A stretch of 64,000 nucleotides of DNA. Origin: Neptunitalea chrysea. GTDB taxonomy: Bacteria > Bacteroidota > Bacteroidia > Flavobacteriales > Flavobacteriaceae. The notes beneath the pieces were generated by a model. It searched no databases. It was not told the origin of the DNA and saw only the letters and a list, made by a program, of their open reading frames with translations. The first letter of the stretch is position 1, and each line of letters opens with the position of its first letter. Positions 27,525 to 35,696 of the stretch are shown in pieces. The stretch covers positions 124,001 through 188,000 of the forward strand of contig NZ_BRVP01000006.1 in NCBI RefSeq assembly GCF_027924145.1, written 5' to 3'. Position numbers and translations under genes: made by a program.

Positions 27525-28160
27525 TTATAGTTGAACGGCCCCAAGTTCCGTTTTAAATTGTTTTAGTTTATCTCTATTTTTTAATGCTGGTGCTATTTCA
27601 AATTTACTGTTTACATCTATAGCATAACATTTTTGTGCAATGGGTAATTTAAAAAAATCGGTGAGCTGGGGTACAGATTCCAAACCAATACCTCCACTTA
27701 AGAAAAAAGGCGTGGAGGAAGTGTATTCTTTTAAAACACTCCAATCAAAGGTATATCCGTTACCTCCAGGTAAAGTTCCTTTGGTATCAAATAGGAAAAA
27801 ATCAACGAAATCTTCATATGGAGATAACGTTTTAAAATCGAATTGATCTTTGATAGAAAACACTTTTATCACTTCAATATTTGGTAAATTCTTTTTTAGT
27901 TGCTCACAAAAAGTAACCGATTCATTACCATGTAACTGCAAAGCTTTTAAGTTATATTGAGTAATTACTCTGGTAATATACTCTAATGAGCTATTTACAA
28001 AGACTCCGGTTTTAATAATAGCTTTTGGTAATTCTGGTAAACTATCAGAAACATAACGAGGCGATTTTTCATAAAATATAAAGCCCATATAATCTGGTTG
28101 TAAATTAGCAACCTCAATTATATTCTCTTTATATTTCATTCCGCAAATCTTTAGTTTCAT
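27525..28160 (-). CDS. trpF: phosphoribosylanthranilate isomerase
   Basis: The 211-residue TIM-barrel enzyme converts phosphoribosylanthranilate to CdRP, the third step of Trp synthesis. It opens with KICGMKY (catalytic cysteine 5) and has LQLHGNE and [20 protein letters not shown], which holds the catalytic aspartate. It overlaps trpC by 4 bp (ATGA), which implies translational coupling. It is a separate gene here, not fused to trpC as in E. coli. Confidence 0.95.
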   Translation of the reverse strand: MKLKICGMKYKENIIEVANLQPDYMGFIFYEKSPRYVSDSLPELPKAIIKTGVFVNSSLEYITRVITQYNLKALQLHGNESVTFCEQLKKNLPNIEVIKVFSIKDQFDFKTLSPYEDFVDFFLFDTKGTLPGGNGYTFDWSVLKEYTSSTPFFLSGGIGLESVPQLTDFFKLPIAQKCYAIDVNSKFEIAPALKNRDKLKQFKTELGAVQL

Positions 28161-28942
28161 TTGGTCAGCTCTTTTATAAATTCAGTAGCACTTTTTCCTG
28201 GGTTATCCGTTTTCATAAAATTTTCTCCAATAAGAAAACCTTTGTAACCATAAGGTTGTAATTCTTTAATAGCACTCACAGTACTTATACCACTTTCAGA
28301 GACTTTTATAAAATCATCTGGTATTAAGGGAGATAACGATTTGCTTGTATCAAGACTTACTTCAAAAGTTTTTAGGTTTCTGTTATTTACTCCTAGCATG
28401 TCTAAACTAGGCATCACCGATTTTTCTAACTCTTCCTGATTATGAACTTCCAGTAACACATCTAAGTCTAAGCTTTTAGCAAGTTCAGAAAGTGTTTTAA
28501 TTTCAGCACGACCCAAAATAGCAGCAATAAGTAATATAGCATCGGCTCCATAGGCTTTAGCCTCCAATAGCTGATATTCATCTATAATGAATTCTTTTCT
28601 TAATAAAGGTATATTGGTAGAAGCTCTGGCCAATACTAAATCGTCTAAAGAGCCACCAAAGTATTTACCATCGGTTAAAACAGACATACCGCATACGCCT
28701 GCATTTGTATACCCTTTGGTTACGTCTTGTACATTAAGATTATAGTTAATAACCGATTTAGAAGGAGAACGTCTTTTATGTTCGGCTATGATACCCGAAT
28801 CACTCTCTTTTAATTTGGTCGCCAGTGAGAAGGTAGGCTTCTCAAACAAAACAGATTGCTCTAGTTGCGAAACCGGAATCAATGCTTTTTTAAGGGCTAC
28901 TTCTTTATGCTTGTCAAAAACTATTTTATCTAAAATATTCAT
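28157..28942 (-). CDS. trpC: indole-3-glycerol phosphate synthase
   Basis: The 261-residue TIM-barrel enzyme closes the indole ring. Signatures are IIAEHKRRSPSKS (usually AEIKxxSPS; the isoleucine is histidine here), LRKEFIIDEYQLLEAKAYGADAILLI, LEVHNQEEL, GVNNRNL and VSESGI. The length is standard. It follows trpD by 5 bp and overlaps trpF. Confidence 0.95.
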   Translation of the reverse strand: MNILDKIVFDKHKEVALKKALIPVSQLEQSVLFEKPTFSLATKLKESDSGIIAEHKRRSPSKSVINYNLNVQDVTKGYTNAGVCGMSVLTDGKYFGGSLDDLVLARASTNIPLLRKEFIIDEYQLLEAKAYGADAILLIAAILGRAEIKTLSELAKSLDLDVLLEVHNQEELEKSVMPSLDMLGVNNRNLKTFEVSLDTSKSLSPLIPDDFIKVSESGISTVSAIKELQPYGYKGFLIGENFMKTDNPGKSATEFIKELTK

Positions 28943-28947
28943 ACCTA

Positions 28948-29943
28948 TTAATTTTGACTAAGCGTTCTTAAGGTTTGAAAACTAGCTAATGCTTTCCCTG
29001 ATAGTAAGGATTCTTTTGCGATATCAAAGCCTTCCTTAGGGGGGAGTTTTTTAACGGTTGCAATGGCGGTACCAGCATTAGCGCAAACTACATTGGTTTG
29101 AGCTTCGGTACCTTTTCCGTTTAATACATTTAAAAATATTTGAGCTGTACCTTCAATGGTATCAGTACCTTTTATAGCTTTCTGAGAATGTGAAGCAACC
29201 CCAAAATCTTGTGCAGTTAACATTTGCTCAGAAGTATTGGTTATAGCTTTGGTAGTTCCGGTAAGCGATATTTCATCGTACCCATCTAATGCATGTAGGA
29301 TGGTGTAGTTTTTATCGGTTTTTTGGTACAGGTAGCTATAAATACGTGCTAACTCTAAACTAAAGACTCCTACCATTTGATTTTTAGGAAACGCCGGATT
29401 AATCATAGGACCTAACATATTAAAAAAGGTTTTAACGCCAAGCTCTTTTCTAATAGGTCCTACATTTTTCATAGCCGGATGAAATAGTTGAGCATGCAAG
29501 AAACAAATATTAGCTTTATCAATAGACTTCTTTAAAAAATCCTGATCGCTGGTAAACCTAATACCCAAATGTTCCATTACATTACTAGAGCCACATTTGG
29601 AAGATACTCCGTAATTACCATGTTTAGCTACATGAACACCTGCTCCGGCTGTTACAAAAGAAGCTAGCGTAGAGATGTTAAAAGTGTCTTTACCATCACC
29701 TCCTGTACCACACAGGTCTATAGTTTCATAACCGTTCAAGTCTACAGGGATACATAATTCTAATAAGGCATCTCTAAAACCTTCTAATTCCTCAGTGGTT
29801 ACGCTTCGCATCATATAAACGGTTAAAAAGGCTGCTATCTGACTGGTGTTGTATACTCCGTTAGAGATGTTTACCAATACATTTCTGGCTTCTTCTTTAG
29901 AGATAGTTTCGTGATTTATAAGTCTGTTTAATATTGCTTTCAT
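28948..29943 (-). CDS. trpD: anthranilate phosphoribosyltransferase
   Basis: The 331-residue enzyme transfers phosphoribose from PRPP to anthranilate. It shows CGTGGDGKDTFNIST (PRPP/Mg binding), KHGNYGVSSKCGSSNVMEHLG and GPMINPA. It is a stand-alone trpD, not fused to trpG. It follows trpG by 51 bp on the minus strand. Confidence 0.96.
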   Translation of the reverse strand: MKAILNRLINHETISKEEARNVLVNISNGVYNTSQIAAFLTVYMMRSVTTEELEGFRDALLELCIPVDLNGYETIDLCGTGGDGKDTFNISTLASFVTAGAGVHVAKHGNYGVSSKCGSSNVMEHLGIRFTSDQDFLKKSIDKANICFLHAQLFHPAMKNVGPIRKELGVKTFFNMLGPMINPAFPKNQMVGVFSLELARIYSYLYQKTDKNYTILHALDGYDEISLTGTTKAITNTSEQMLTAQDFGVASHSQKAIKGTDTIEGTAQIFLNVLNGKGTEAQTNVVCANAGTAIATVKKLPPKEGFDIAKESLLSGKALASFQTLRTLSQN

Positions 29944-29994
29944 TTTTGATAAAAATTAAATTGAGATAAAAATTAATAGTGTAATAATGGTGTA

Positions 29995-30564
29995 CTAAGA
30001 ACTTTTAAGCCAATTTTCTAATATCTTTTTCCCATACGGAGTTAATACAGATTCAGGGTGGTATTGCACACCACAAACATCATAGGCAACATGGCGTAAC
30101 GACATAATTTGGTTGTTTTCATCTATAGAAGTAATTTCTAACTGCTGAGGTAACTCTTCATCTGCTACTACCCACGAGTGATATCTTCCTACTTCCATAT
30201 TATCGGGTAGGTCTGTAAATAATACATCCTCTTTTACTTTGGTAACATTGGTAGCTACTCCATGATATACTTTGTTAAGATTGGTAAGTTTACCACCAAA
30301 AACTTCTCCTATAGCCTGTAAGCCTAAGCATACCCCAAAGATGCTTTTAGTAGGGGCATAGGCTTTAATGATATCTTTCAAAAGTCCAGCTTCATTTGGG
30401 ATTCCCGGTCCAGGCGATAACACAATTTTATCAAAAGGAGCAACCTCTTCAAGGGTTAGCTGGTCATTTCTTTTTACAGTTACTTCGCAATCTAAATCTT
30501 CAAGGTAATGAACGAGATTATAAGTGAAGCTGTCGTAATTATCTATAACTAATATTTTTTTCAT
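29995..30564 (-). CDS. trpG: anthranilate synthase glutaminase subunit
   Basis: This is a 189-residue class I glutamine amidotransferase that supplies ammonia to TrpE. The nucleophile is Cys79 in GVCLGLQAIGEVFGG, and YHPESVLT near the C-terminus holds the catalytic His/Glu. The ATG at 30564 gives the canonical MKKILVIDNYDSFTYNL start and leaves 10 bp after trpE; an upstream start would overlap trpE and add 11 atypical residues. In some species the same subunit also serves PabB. Confidence 0.94.
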   Translation of the reverse strand: MKKILVIDNYDSFTYNLVHYLEDLDCEVTVKRNDQLTLEEVAPFDKIVLSPGPGIPNEAGLLKDIIKAYAPTKSIFGVCLGLQAIGEVFGGKLTNLNKVYHGVATNVTKVKEDVLFTDLPDNMEVGRYHSWVVADEELPQQLEITSIDENNQIMSLRHVAYDVCGVQYHPESVLTPYGKKILENWLKSS

Positions 30565-30574
30565 TTTCTGCAAT

Positions 30575-31975
30575 TTAAATGTCTTTGGCCATTTCAACGG
30601 CTTTGGTTAATGCGCCTAGCTTATTGTATACTTCTTGTAATTCAGATTCTTCATTTGATTCAGAAACCAATCCTGCACCGGCTTGGTAGTGAAGTTCATG
30701 ATTCTTACTTAAAAAAGTTCGAATCATGATGGCATGATTAAAGTTGCCTTTAAAGTCCATAAATCCAATGGCTCCACCGTAAAAGTCACGGTTATTTTTT
30801 TCATACTTTTCTATAAGTTGCATGGCCATATGTTTAGGAGCACCACTTAGTGTACCTGCAGGGAAGGTATCTGCTACTACCTGCATGGTAGGTATTTCGG
30901 GTTTCTTTTTACCGGTTACTTTAGAAACTAAGTGAATTACATGCGAAAAAAATTGTACCTCTTTATAGGTGTCAATAGTAACATCGGTACCATTTCTACT
31001 TAGGTCATTTCTAGCAAGGTCTACCAGCATAACATGTTCACTATTTTCTTTTTCATCGGCAGCAAGTTTGGTAGCTAGCTCAGCATCTTTGGTATCATTA
31101 CCTGTTCTTTTAAAAGTACCAGCAATAGGGTGAATCTCTGCAATACCATTGTTTACAACTAATTGCGCTTCCGGTGAGCTACCAAAGATTTTAAAGTCTC
31201 CATAGTCAAAATAGAAAAGGTATGGAGACGGATTAATACTTCTTAAAGCACGGTAAACATTAAACTCATCCCCTTTAAATTTTTGAGAAAAACGACGGCT
31301 TAATACCAATTGAAATATATCTCCTCTATAAGCATGTTTTTTAGCTAGTTGTACTTGTTCTTTGTATTCCTCATCTGTTAATACAGAAGTAGGTTCACTT
31401 TCTGTAGTAAAGGAGTAGGTAGCAAAGTTTCTTGAACTTAGAAGCGTTTTAATTTCTGCTATATTATTTTCTTTTTCATAGCAATGCGCAAAAATATATG
31501 CTTCGTTTTTAAAGTGGTTAATGGCTATTATATTTTGGTAAACAGAATAATAGACATCGGGAATATGAAGTGAGTTTTCTTTTTTAGAAATTTCAATGTC
31601 TTCAAAATACTGTACAGCGTCATACGCAAGGTATCCGAATAATCCACGGTTAATGAATTTAAAAGGTGATTCTGCTACCTCAAATTGTTGTGCAAATGAA
31701 TTAATCTCAGACGGAACGTTAATGTCTTTAGTAATAGTAGTTTCCACAGTAGAACCATCAGGATATGATTTTTTTAGAAGGTTGTTCTCTATGGTAATGT
31801 TGGCTATAGGGTTAAAGCAAACATAAGAAAAACTGTTGTTGTTTGCATGGTAATCGCTACTCTCTAACAGTATACTATTAGGGTAATGGTCTCTTATTTT
31901 AAGATACACACTCACCGGAGTAATGGTGTCGGCGAGTAGGTGTTTGTAATGTGATTCTAGTTTGTAGGTTTTCAT
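30575..31975 (-). CDS. trpE: anthranilate synthase component I
   Basis: The 466-residue chorismate-utilising enzyme makes anthranilate with TrpG. The C-terminal chorismate domain contains PAGTLSGAPKHMAMQLIEKYE and a final AGAGLVSESNEESELQE. The N-terminal LLES at 36-39 matches the tryptophan feedback-binding motif, so the enzyme is likely inhibited by Trp. It is the first structural gene, 20 bp downstream of a terminator-like attenuator. Confidence 0.96.
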   Translation of the reverse strand: MKTYKLESHYKHLLADTITPVSVYLKIRDHYPNSILLESSDYHANNNSFSYVCFNPIANITIENNLLKKSYPDGSTVETTITKDINVPSEINSFAQQFEVAESPFKFINRGLFGYLAYDAVQYFEDIEISKKENSLHIPDVYYSVYQNIIAINHFKNEAYIFAHCYEKENNIAEIKTLLSSRNFATYSFTTESEPTSVLTDEEYKEQVQLAKKHAYRGDIFQLVLSRRFSQKFKGDEFNVYRALRSINPSPYLFYFDYGDFKIFGSSPEAQLVVNNGIAEIHPIAGTFKRTGNDTKDAELATKLAADEKENSEHVMLVDLARNDLSRNGTDVTIDTYKEVQFFSHVIHLVSKVTGKKKPEIPTMQVVADTFPAGTLSGAPKHMAMQLIEKYEKNNRDFYGGAIGFMDFKGNFNHAIMIRTFLSKNHELHYQAGAGLVSESNEESELQEVYNKLGALTKAVEMAKDI

Positions 31976-31995
31976 TTTTGTTTAATTTTTTGAAT

Positions 31996-32030
31996 AAAAA
32001 AAAGGCTTGTCGTGAAATGACAAGCCTTTT
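31996..32030 (-). terminator. trp attenuator (rho-independent terminator upstream of trpE)
   Basis: On the minus strand an 11-bp perfect stem (32019-32029 with 32001-32011) and a 7-nt loop run directly into eight Ts. It ends just before trpE and after the Trp-rich leader peptide. A 7-nt stretch at its inner side (32009-32015) is complementary to 32066-32072, which covers the leader stop codon; that pairing could open the terminator. Confidence 0.85.
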
Positions 32031-32065
32031 TGTATATGTTTTTAATACTTATATAGGTGCTTTGC

Positions 32066-32122
32066 TCACGACGTCTGACGTAAGTTATACCACCACCAAG
32101 TATTTGTAATTCTCATTTTCAT
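32066..32122 (-). CDS. trpL: trp operon leader peptide
   Basis: An 18-codon reading frame encodes MKMRITNTWWWYNLRQTS and contains three Trp codons in a row (32090-32098). It begins about 12 nt after the predicted transcription start and ends 36 bp before the attenuator stem. This is the classical arrangement for transcription attenuation by charged tRNA-Trp: stalling at the Trp codons would free the following RNA to form an antiterminator. It is a small gene identified by position and composition only. Confidence 0.85.
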   Translation of the reverse strand: MKMRITNTWWWYNLRQTS

Positions 32123-32140
32123 TCTTTGTTAATGTTAGGT

Positions 32141-32171
32141 CAAATATAGAAAGGTTAAATTAAATTTCAAA
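32141..32171 (-). promoter_or_regulatory. trp operon promoter
   Basis: On the minus strand TTTG (32168-32171), a 19-bp spacer and TATATTTG (32141-32148) exactly fit the Bacteroidota consensus TTTG-N19-TAnnTTTG. Transcription would start near 32134, just ahead of the trpL start codon. Confidence 0.8.
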
Positions 32172-32224
32172 GAGGTAAATACAATAAATAGTATATTTAA
32201 GAGTATTTAATATAAATTGAAGTT

Positions 32225-32326
32225 ATGAAGCAGTCTGAAATAGCTCATTTATACAGCAGAGCAGGTTTCGGAATTTCTCCGTTAAAACAGAATTCTTTAA
32301 ATTTTAAACAAGAAAAAGTTATCTGA
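32225..32326 (+). pseudogene. DUF1800 protein gene remnant (N-terminus)
   Basis: The frame from the ATG at 32225 reads MKQSEIAHLYSRAGFGISPL and continues 13 residues to a TGA. The opening matches the N-terminus of DUF1800 proteins (xHLYxRAGFGIS), exported proteins of about 450-550 residues usually paired with DUF1501. The rest of the gene is missing. The stop lies inside a 21-bp inverted repeat; see the repeat entry. It is a clear relic, not a functional gene. Confidence 0.65.
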
Positions 32327-32375
32327 AGCGACAAACAAATCTTCAATAACCTTCTTCTTGTTTAAAATTTAAAGA
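32294..32375. repeat. perfect 21-bp inverted repeat, probable inversion scar
   Basis: The arms are 32294-32314 and 32355-32375, and the similarity continues inward imperfectly to GTTAT/ATAAC. If the inner ~23 bp (32323-32345) are read flipped, the DUF1800 frame continues IEDLFVASD instead of stopping, as expected for this family. The simplest reading is that the hairpin loop was inverted after or during gene decay. Confidence 0.55.
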
Positions 32376-32442
32376 TGATAGTTTTAAAAGCAGAAAATTA
32401 TCTTTGGTAAAGTACCTATAATAAGCATAATTAAATAACAAA

Positions 32443-32471
32443 TAAAAAAGATCGCTAATGATAATTAGCGA
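32443..32471 (-). terminator. terminator of the marR-nitroreductase-yceI operon
   Basis: An 8-bp stem TCGCTAAT/ATTAGCGA (32452-32459 with 32464-32471) is followed on the minus strand by a T-rich run (32443-32451). It lies about 50 bp beyond the YceI stop codon. Confidence 0.8.
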
Positions 32472-32519
32472 CCTTTCTGCCTTAAATATTTCGGCTTGGT
32501 TTGGGGTATTTATTTCTTT

Positions 32520-33080
32520 TTAGAACTGTAAGTCAACAACTAAGTCAAACTCATCATAGATGGTTTTATCTCCTAAGTTGTCAAAGAAACTACCAGAACC
32601 GTATCTTACATCATATTCAGAACGGTCAATTTTTACAGTAGCAGTAGCTTTGCTTCCATATACAGACATGTCAAAAGTTACAGGTTTTGTTGTTTTCTTG
32701 ATAGTTAAATTACCTGTTACTTTATAACTGTTTTTTCCAGTAGACTTTACTTTAGTAATCACTAATTTGGCAGTAGGGTAGTTAGATACTCCGAAGAAAT
32801 CATCAGATTTTAAGTGACCATCTAATTTACCTTTCATGTCTCCTTCAAGGTCAGTAGCACCAATAGTAGTCATATCAATAACAAATTCACCACCAGTTAA
32901 CTTGCTGTCGTCAAATTTTAAGGTACCACTTTTAAGATCTACTGTTCCTTCATGAGAACCTGTTACTTTGTAACCTTTCCAAGTAACGGTGCTTTCACCT
33001 GTTTTAATTGTTTTTGATTGTGCATTTACAGTAACTACTGTTACTAATGCTAAAGCTAAAATTGCTAATCTTTTTTTCAT
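32520..33080 (-). CDS. YceI-family lipocalin-like exported protein
   Basis: The 186-residue protein has a signal peptide (MKKRLAILALALVTVVTVNA-Q) and a YceI beta-barrel: STVTWKGYKVTGSHEGTVDLKSG, FVIDMTTIGATDL, HLKSDDFFGVSNYPTAKLVI and a final DEFDLVVDLQF. YceI barrels bind isoprenoid-like lipids in the periplasm. It follows the nitroreductase-type gene by 27 bp and is the last gene of a MarR-controlled unit. Confidence 0.9.
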   Translation of the reverse strand: MKKRLAILALALVTVVTVNAQSKTIKTGESTVTWKGYKVTGSHEGTVDLKSGTLKFDDSKLTGGEFVIDMTTIGATDLEGDMKGKLDGHLKSDDFFGVSNYPTAKLVITKVKSTGKNSYKVTGNLTIKKTTKPVTFDMSVYGSKATATVKIDRSEYDVRYGSGSFFDNLGDKTIYDEFDLVVDLQF

Positions 33081-33107
33081 TTCTTTTGTTTTAAAAAATT
33101 TGTGTAA

Positions 33108-33740
33108 TTATATAGTTATAAATAATTCCTCTGCTGATTTTCTTACTTTCGTTGCATGTTGTAACAAATCGTTTTCACTTCTGTATCCTATTGTAGCAAT
33201 AACTGCAGTAGCTAACCCTTTTTCCTCTAACCCTAAAATTTCGTCAAATTGTTCACTACTGAAACCTTCCATAGGACAAGCATCTATATTTAGAGCAGCA
33301 GCAGCAGAAAGTAAATTGCCTAAGGCAATATAACATTGCTTAGCAGCCCAAATAGCTTTGTGCTCTTGAGGCAAACTAACAATAGCCCCATTAATAGCAC
33401 CGCTGAATCCGGCTAGGTCTTCTATGGAAACATTTCTGGTTTCGCTTATATTTTTCATATAGGTAGCAACATCTTCAGCCGTTACATCTGTTTTTGCTGC
33501 AAATACAATTACTTGAGAAGCATCGGTTAATTGAGTTTGATTATACGCTGCTTCTTTAAGCTTGGCTCTTACTTCCGGATTTTCAATGATTAATATTTCA
33601 TAAGGTTGTAAGCCGTAAGAAGAAGCACTTAATTGTAAAGCCTTTTTTAAGGTTTCTAGGTCTTCTGAACTAATTTTTTTACTGCTATCAAATTGTTTTG
33701 TAGCATATCTCCATTCCAAATTTTCAATATAGGTACTCAT
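33108..33740 (-). CDS. NAD(P)H-dependent nitroreductase-family oxidoreductase
   Basis: The 210-residue flavoprotein of the nitroreductase (NfsB-like) family starts with YATKQFDSSKKISSEDLETLK and SSYGLQPYEILII (FMN binding), then LSAAAALNIDACPMEGF. It would reduce quinones, nitro compounds or similar using FMN. It lies 5 bp after marR, so the regulator and enzyme are cotranscribed; a redox-active or aromatic substrate as MarR inducer is a fair inference. Confidence 0.88.
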   Translation of the reverse strand: MSTYIENLEWRYATKQFDSSKKISSEDLETLKKALQLSASSYGLQPYEILIIENPEVRAKLKEAAYNQTQLTDASQVIVFAAKTDVTAEDVATYMKNISETRNVSIEDLAGFSGAINGAIVSLPQEHKAIWAAKQCYIALGNLLSAAAALNIDACPMEGFSSEQFDEILGLEEKGLATAVIATIGYRSENDLLQHATKVRKSAEELFITI

Positions 33741-33745
33741 AATTT

Positions 33746-34195
33746 TTAAGATATAAATTTTTCTAAAAGTGTATTTAATGTATTTAATTCTTCTTCATTT
33801 AGGTTGTTGGTAAAATGCTCTTCATATGCAAGCACCAAGGGATCTAAAATAGACAGAAGTTCTAGTCCTTTTTGGGTAATTAGTACTTCCATTTTTCTTC
33901 TGTTATTTTTACAAATATTTCGTGTAACTAAATCCTTTTTGAGCAACTTATCTACAAGTCGAGTAGTGTTACTGGTTTTGGCTATCATTCTATCCTGAAT
34001 GTCACACATGTTTATAGGGAGACCTTTTTGACCTCTTAAAATACGCAAAACATTAAATTGTTCAGTCGACATATCAAAAGGTTTTAACCCTACATAAAGG
34101 GTTTCATTTAATTTAGATTGAGAATACAATAAGTTTAAAATTACCTTTTTTGACAATGTGATGTTTTCTGATTTAATGATTTCCTCTATTTTCAT
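33746..34195 (-). CDS. MarR-family transcriptional regulator
   Basis: The 149-residue winged-helix regulator has the MarR recognition region INMCDIQDRMIAKTSNTTRLVDKLLKKDLVTR and a wing (CKNNRRKMEVLITQKG). Two cysteines, in NMCDI and NICKN, near the DNA-binding region could make it redox-sensitive, though this is unproven. A perfect 16-bp palindrome lies 14 bp upstream of its start. It probably represses marR-nitroreductase-yceI. Confidence 0.88.
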   Translation of the reverse strand: MKIEEIIKSENITLSKKVILNLLYSQSKLNETLYVGLKPFDMSTEQFNVLRILRGQKGLPINMCDIQDRMIAKTSNTTRLVDKLLKKDLVTRNICKNNRRKMEVLITQKGLELLSILDPLVLAYEEHFTNNLNEEELNTLNTLLEKFIS

Positions 34196-34208
34196 TTTAC
34201 ATTACAAA

Positions 34209-34224
34209 ATTTGTATATACAAAT
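34209..34224. promoter_or_regulatory. palindromic operator upstream of marR
   Basis: ATTTGTATATACAAAT is a perfect 16-bp palindrome, 13 bp from the marR ATG, in the position expected for the promoter. It is the likely binding site of the MarR dimer. Confidence 0.65.
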
Positions 34225-34414
34225 GTATTGTTATTTTTAGATGAACACTCAAAATATATGTTAAAATTTCACAAAAAAATGGGGGAGTTTATTTTTGTAT
34301 TCAATAGATTTACAATGGGTTATAGAAGTACATATGTTAAAATACTTATAAAATGCTAAATGGCGGGTTATTATTTTATAATATTATAGGAAAATGATAT
34401 TTTTAATTAAATAT

Positions 34415-35011
34415 ATGATGCAAAAGATTATTTTTTATTTTATTTTAACGGTTTTACTAATTGGAATTGTTTCTTGTGATTCATCTTCGAAGGAAAATGA
34501 CAAGACCGAAGAAACATCTCATCAGGTTATACAAACAAATACGAAGACCAAACCAAAAGAAAACGTAGTTTATACGGTAGGAGAAAAGAAAGTACCACAA
34601 ATGGACTTCTCAGAATTGGAGCGTAAAGTACTTTCTCAAAGCAATAATAAAACGTATGTTGTTAATTTTTGGGCAACATGGTGCGCACCATGTGTAAAAG
34701 AGTTACCACATTTTGAAGCACTTAATGCTAAGTATAAAGATAAAAATGTAGAGGTGATACTTGTGAGTTTAGATTTCCCTGATAAAGTAGATACACAGTT
34801 AGTACCTTTTATTAGAAAAAAAGATTTACAGAGTAAGGTGATTTTTTTAAATGATAGTAATATGAATGAATGGATACCTAAGGTGTCTAAGAATTGGTCG
34901 GGTGCAATACCGGCCACTCTAATATATAACAAAGAAAATAGAACGTTTTATGAGCAATCTTTTACGTTTGAAGAATTAGAATCAGCATTAACTAAAACCT
35001 TAATACTATGA
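34415..35011 (+). CDS. TlpA-family thiol-disulfide oxidoreductase, lipoprotein
   Basis: The 198-residue protein has a lipoprotein signal (LLIGIVSC, Cys21) and a thioredoxin fold with the active site WCAPC (Cys90, Cys93), then VILVSLDFPD and a cis-proline region GAIPATLIYN. It would reduce or exchange disulfides in the periplasm. The start at ATG 34415 gives a compact lipoprotein signal; an ATG at 34394 is possible. Its stop overlaps the redoxin gene by 4 bp. Confidence 0.88.
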   Translation: MMQKIIFYFILTVLLIGIVSCDSSSKENDKTEETSHQVIQTNTKTKPKENVVYTVGEKKVPQMDFSELERKVLSQSNNKTYVVNFWATWCAPCVKELPHFEALNAKYKDKNVEVILVSLDFPDKVDTQLVPFIRKKDLQSKVIFLNDSNMNEWIPKVSKNWSGAIPATLIYNKENRTFYEQSFTFEELESALTKTLIL

Positions 35012-35637
35012 AGATATTTAAAATTTTAAGCGTAATATCCATTGCAATTTTAGCTATGGCCTTTGTTCCTAGTACTATATTAAATAAAAATAAAGTAGCC
35101 AAAGGATATGTAATAGGGGATAGTATAAAAGACTTTACTTTAAAAAATGTAGATAACAAAGAAGTATCATTTAGTGACTATGCTTCAAAAAAAGGGGTTA
35201 TTGTAATATTCACCTGTAATAGTTGCCCATTTGCTAAAGCTTATGAAAGTCGTATTATGGATTTAGATAAAAAATATGCTGCCAAAGGAGTGCCAGTTAT
35301 CGCCATAAACCCTAACAACCCTACTATAAAGCCCGAGGATAGTTTTGAGAATATGCAAAAAAGAGCAAAAGCCAAAGGATACACATTTCCTTATTTATTT
35401 GATGCCAAACAAACGGTTTATCCTGTTTTCGGAGCAACAAAAACTCCTCATGTATTTTTAATACAGAATACCAAAAAAGGCGGGGTGGTTAAATATATAG
35501 GTGCTATAGACGATAATGCGTTTGATGCTACTCAAGTAAAAGTAAAGTATTTAGAAAATGCTGTAGATGCAATGCTTCAGGGGAAAGAAATAGAAACAAA
35601 AACAACCAAAGCTATTGGTTGTAGTATTAAAGCATAA
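35008..35637 (+). CDS. exported thioredoxin-like (redoxin) protein
   Basis: The 209-residue protein has a signal-like N-terminus (MKIFKILSVISIAILAMAF) and an AhpC/TSA-redoxin domain. The active-site region is FTCNSCPFAKAYESRI (Cys70, Cys73), followed by VPVIAINPNNP and GATKTPHVFLI with the cis-proline. This subtype is common in Bacteroidota next to TlpA proteins. It is translationally coupled to the TlpA gene, so the pair likely works in envelope thiol redox. Confidence 0.87.
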   Translation: MKIFKILSVISIAILAMAFVPSTILNKNKVAKGYVIGDSIKDFTLKNVDNKEVSFSDYASKKGVIVIFTCNSCPFAKAYESRIMDLDKKYAAKGVPVIAINPNNPTIKPEDSFENMQKRAKAKGYTFPYLFDAKQTVYPVFGATKTPHVFLIQNTKKGGVVKYIGAIDDNAFDATQVKVKYLENAVDAMLQGKEIETKTTKAIGCSIKA

Positions 35638-35696
35638 TATATAAGTACTTTGAAGTTATACTATAAATGTTATTTTTGTTTAAAATATAATTGGTC

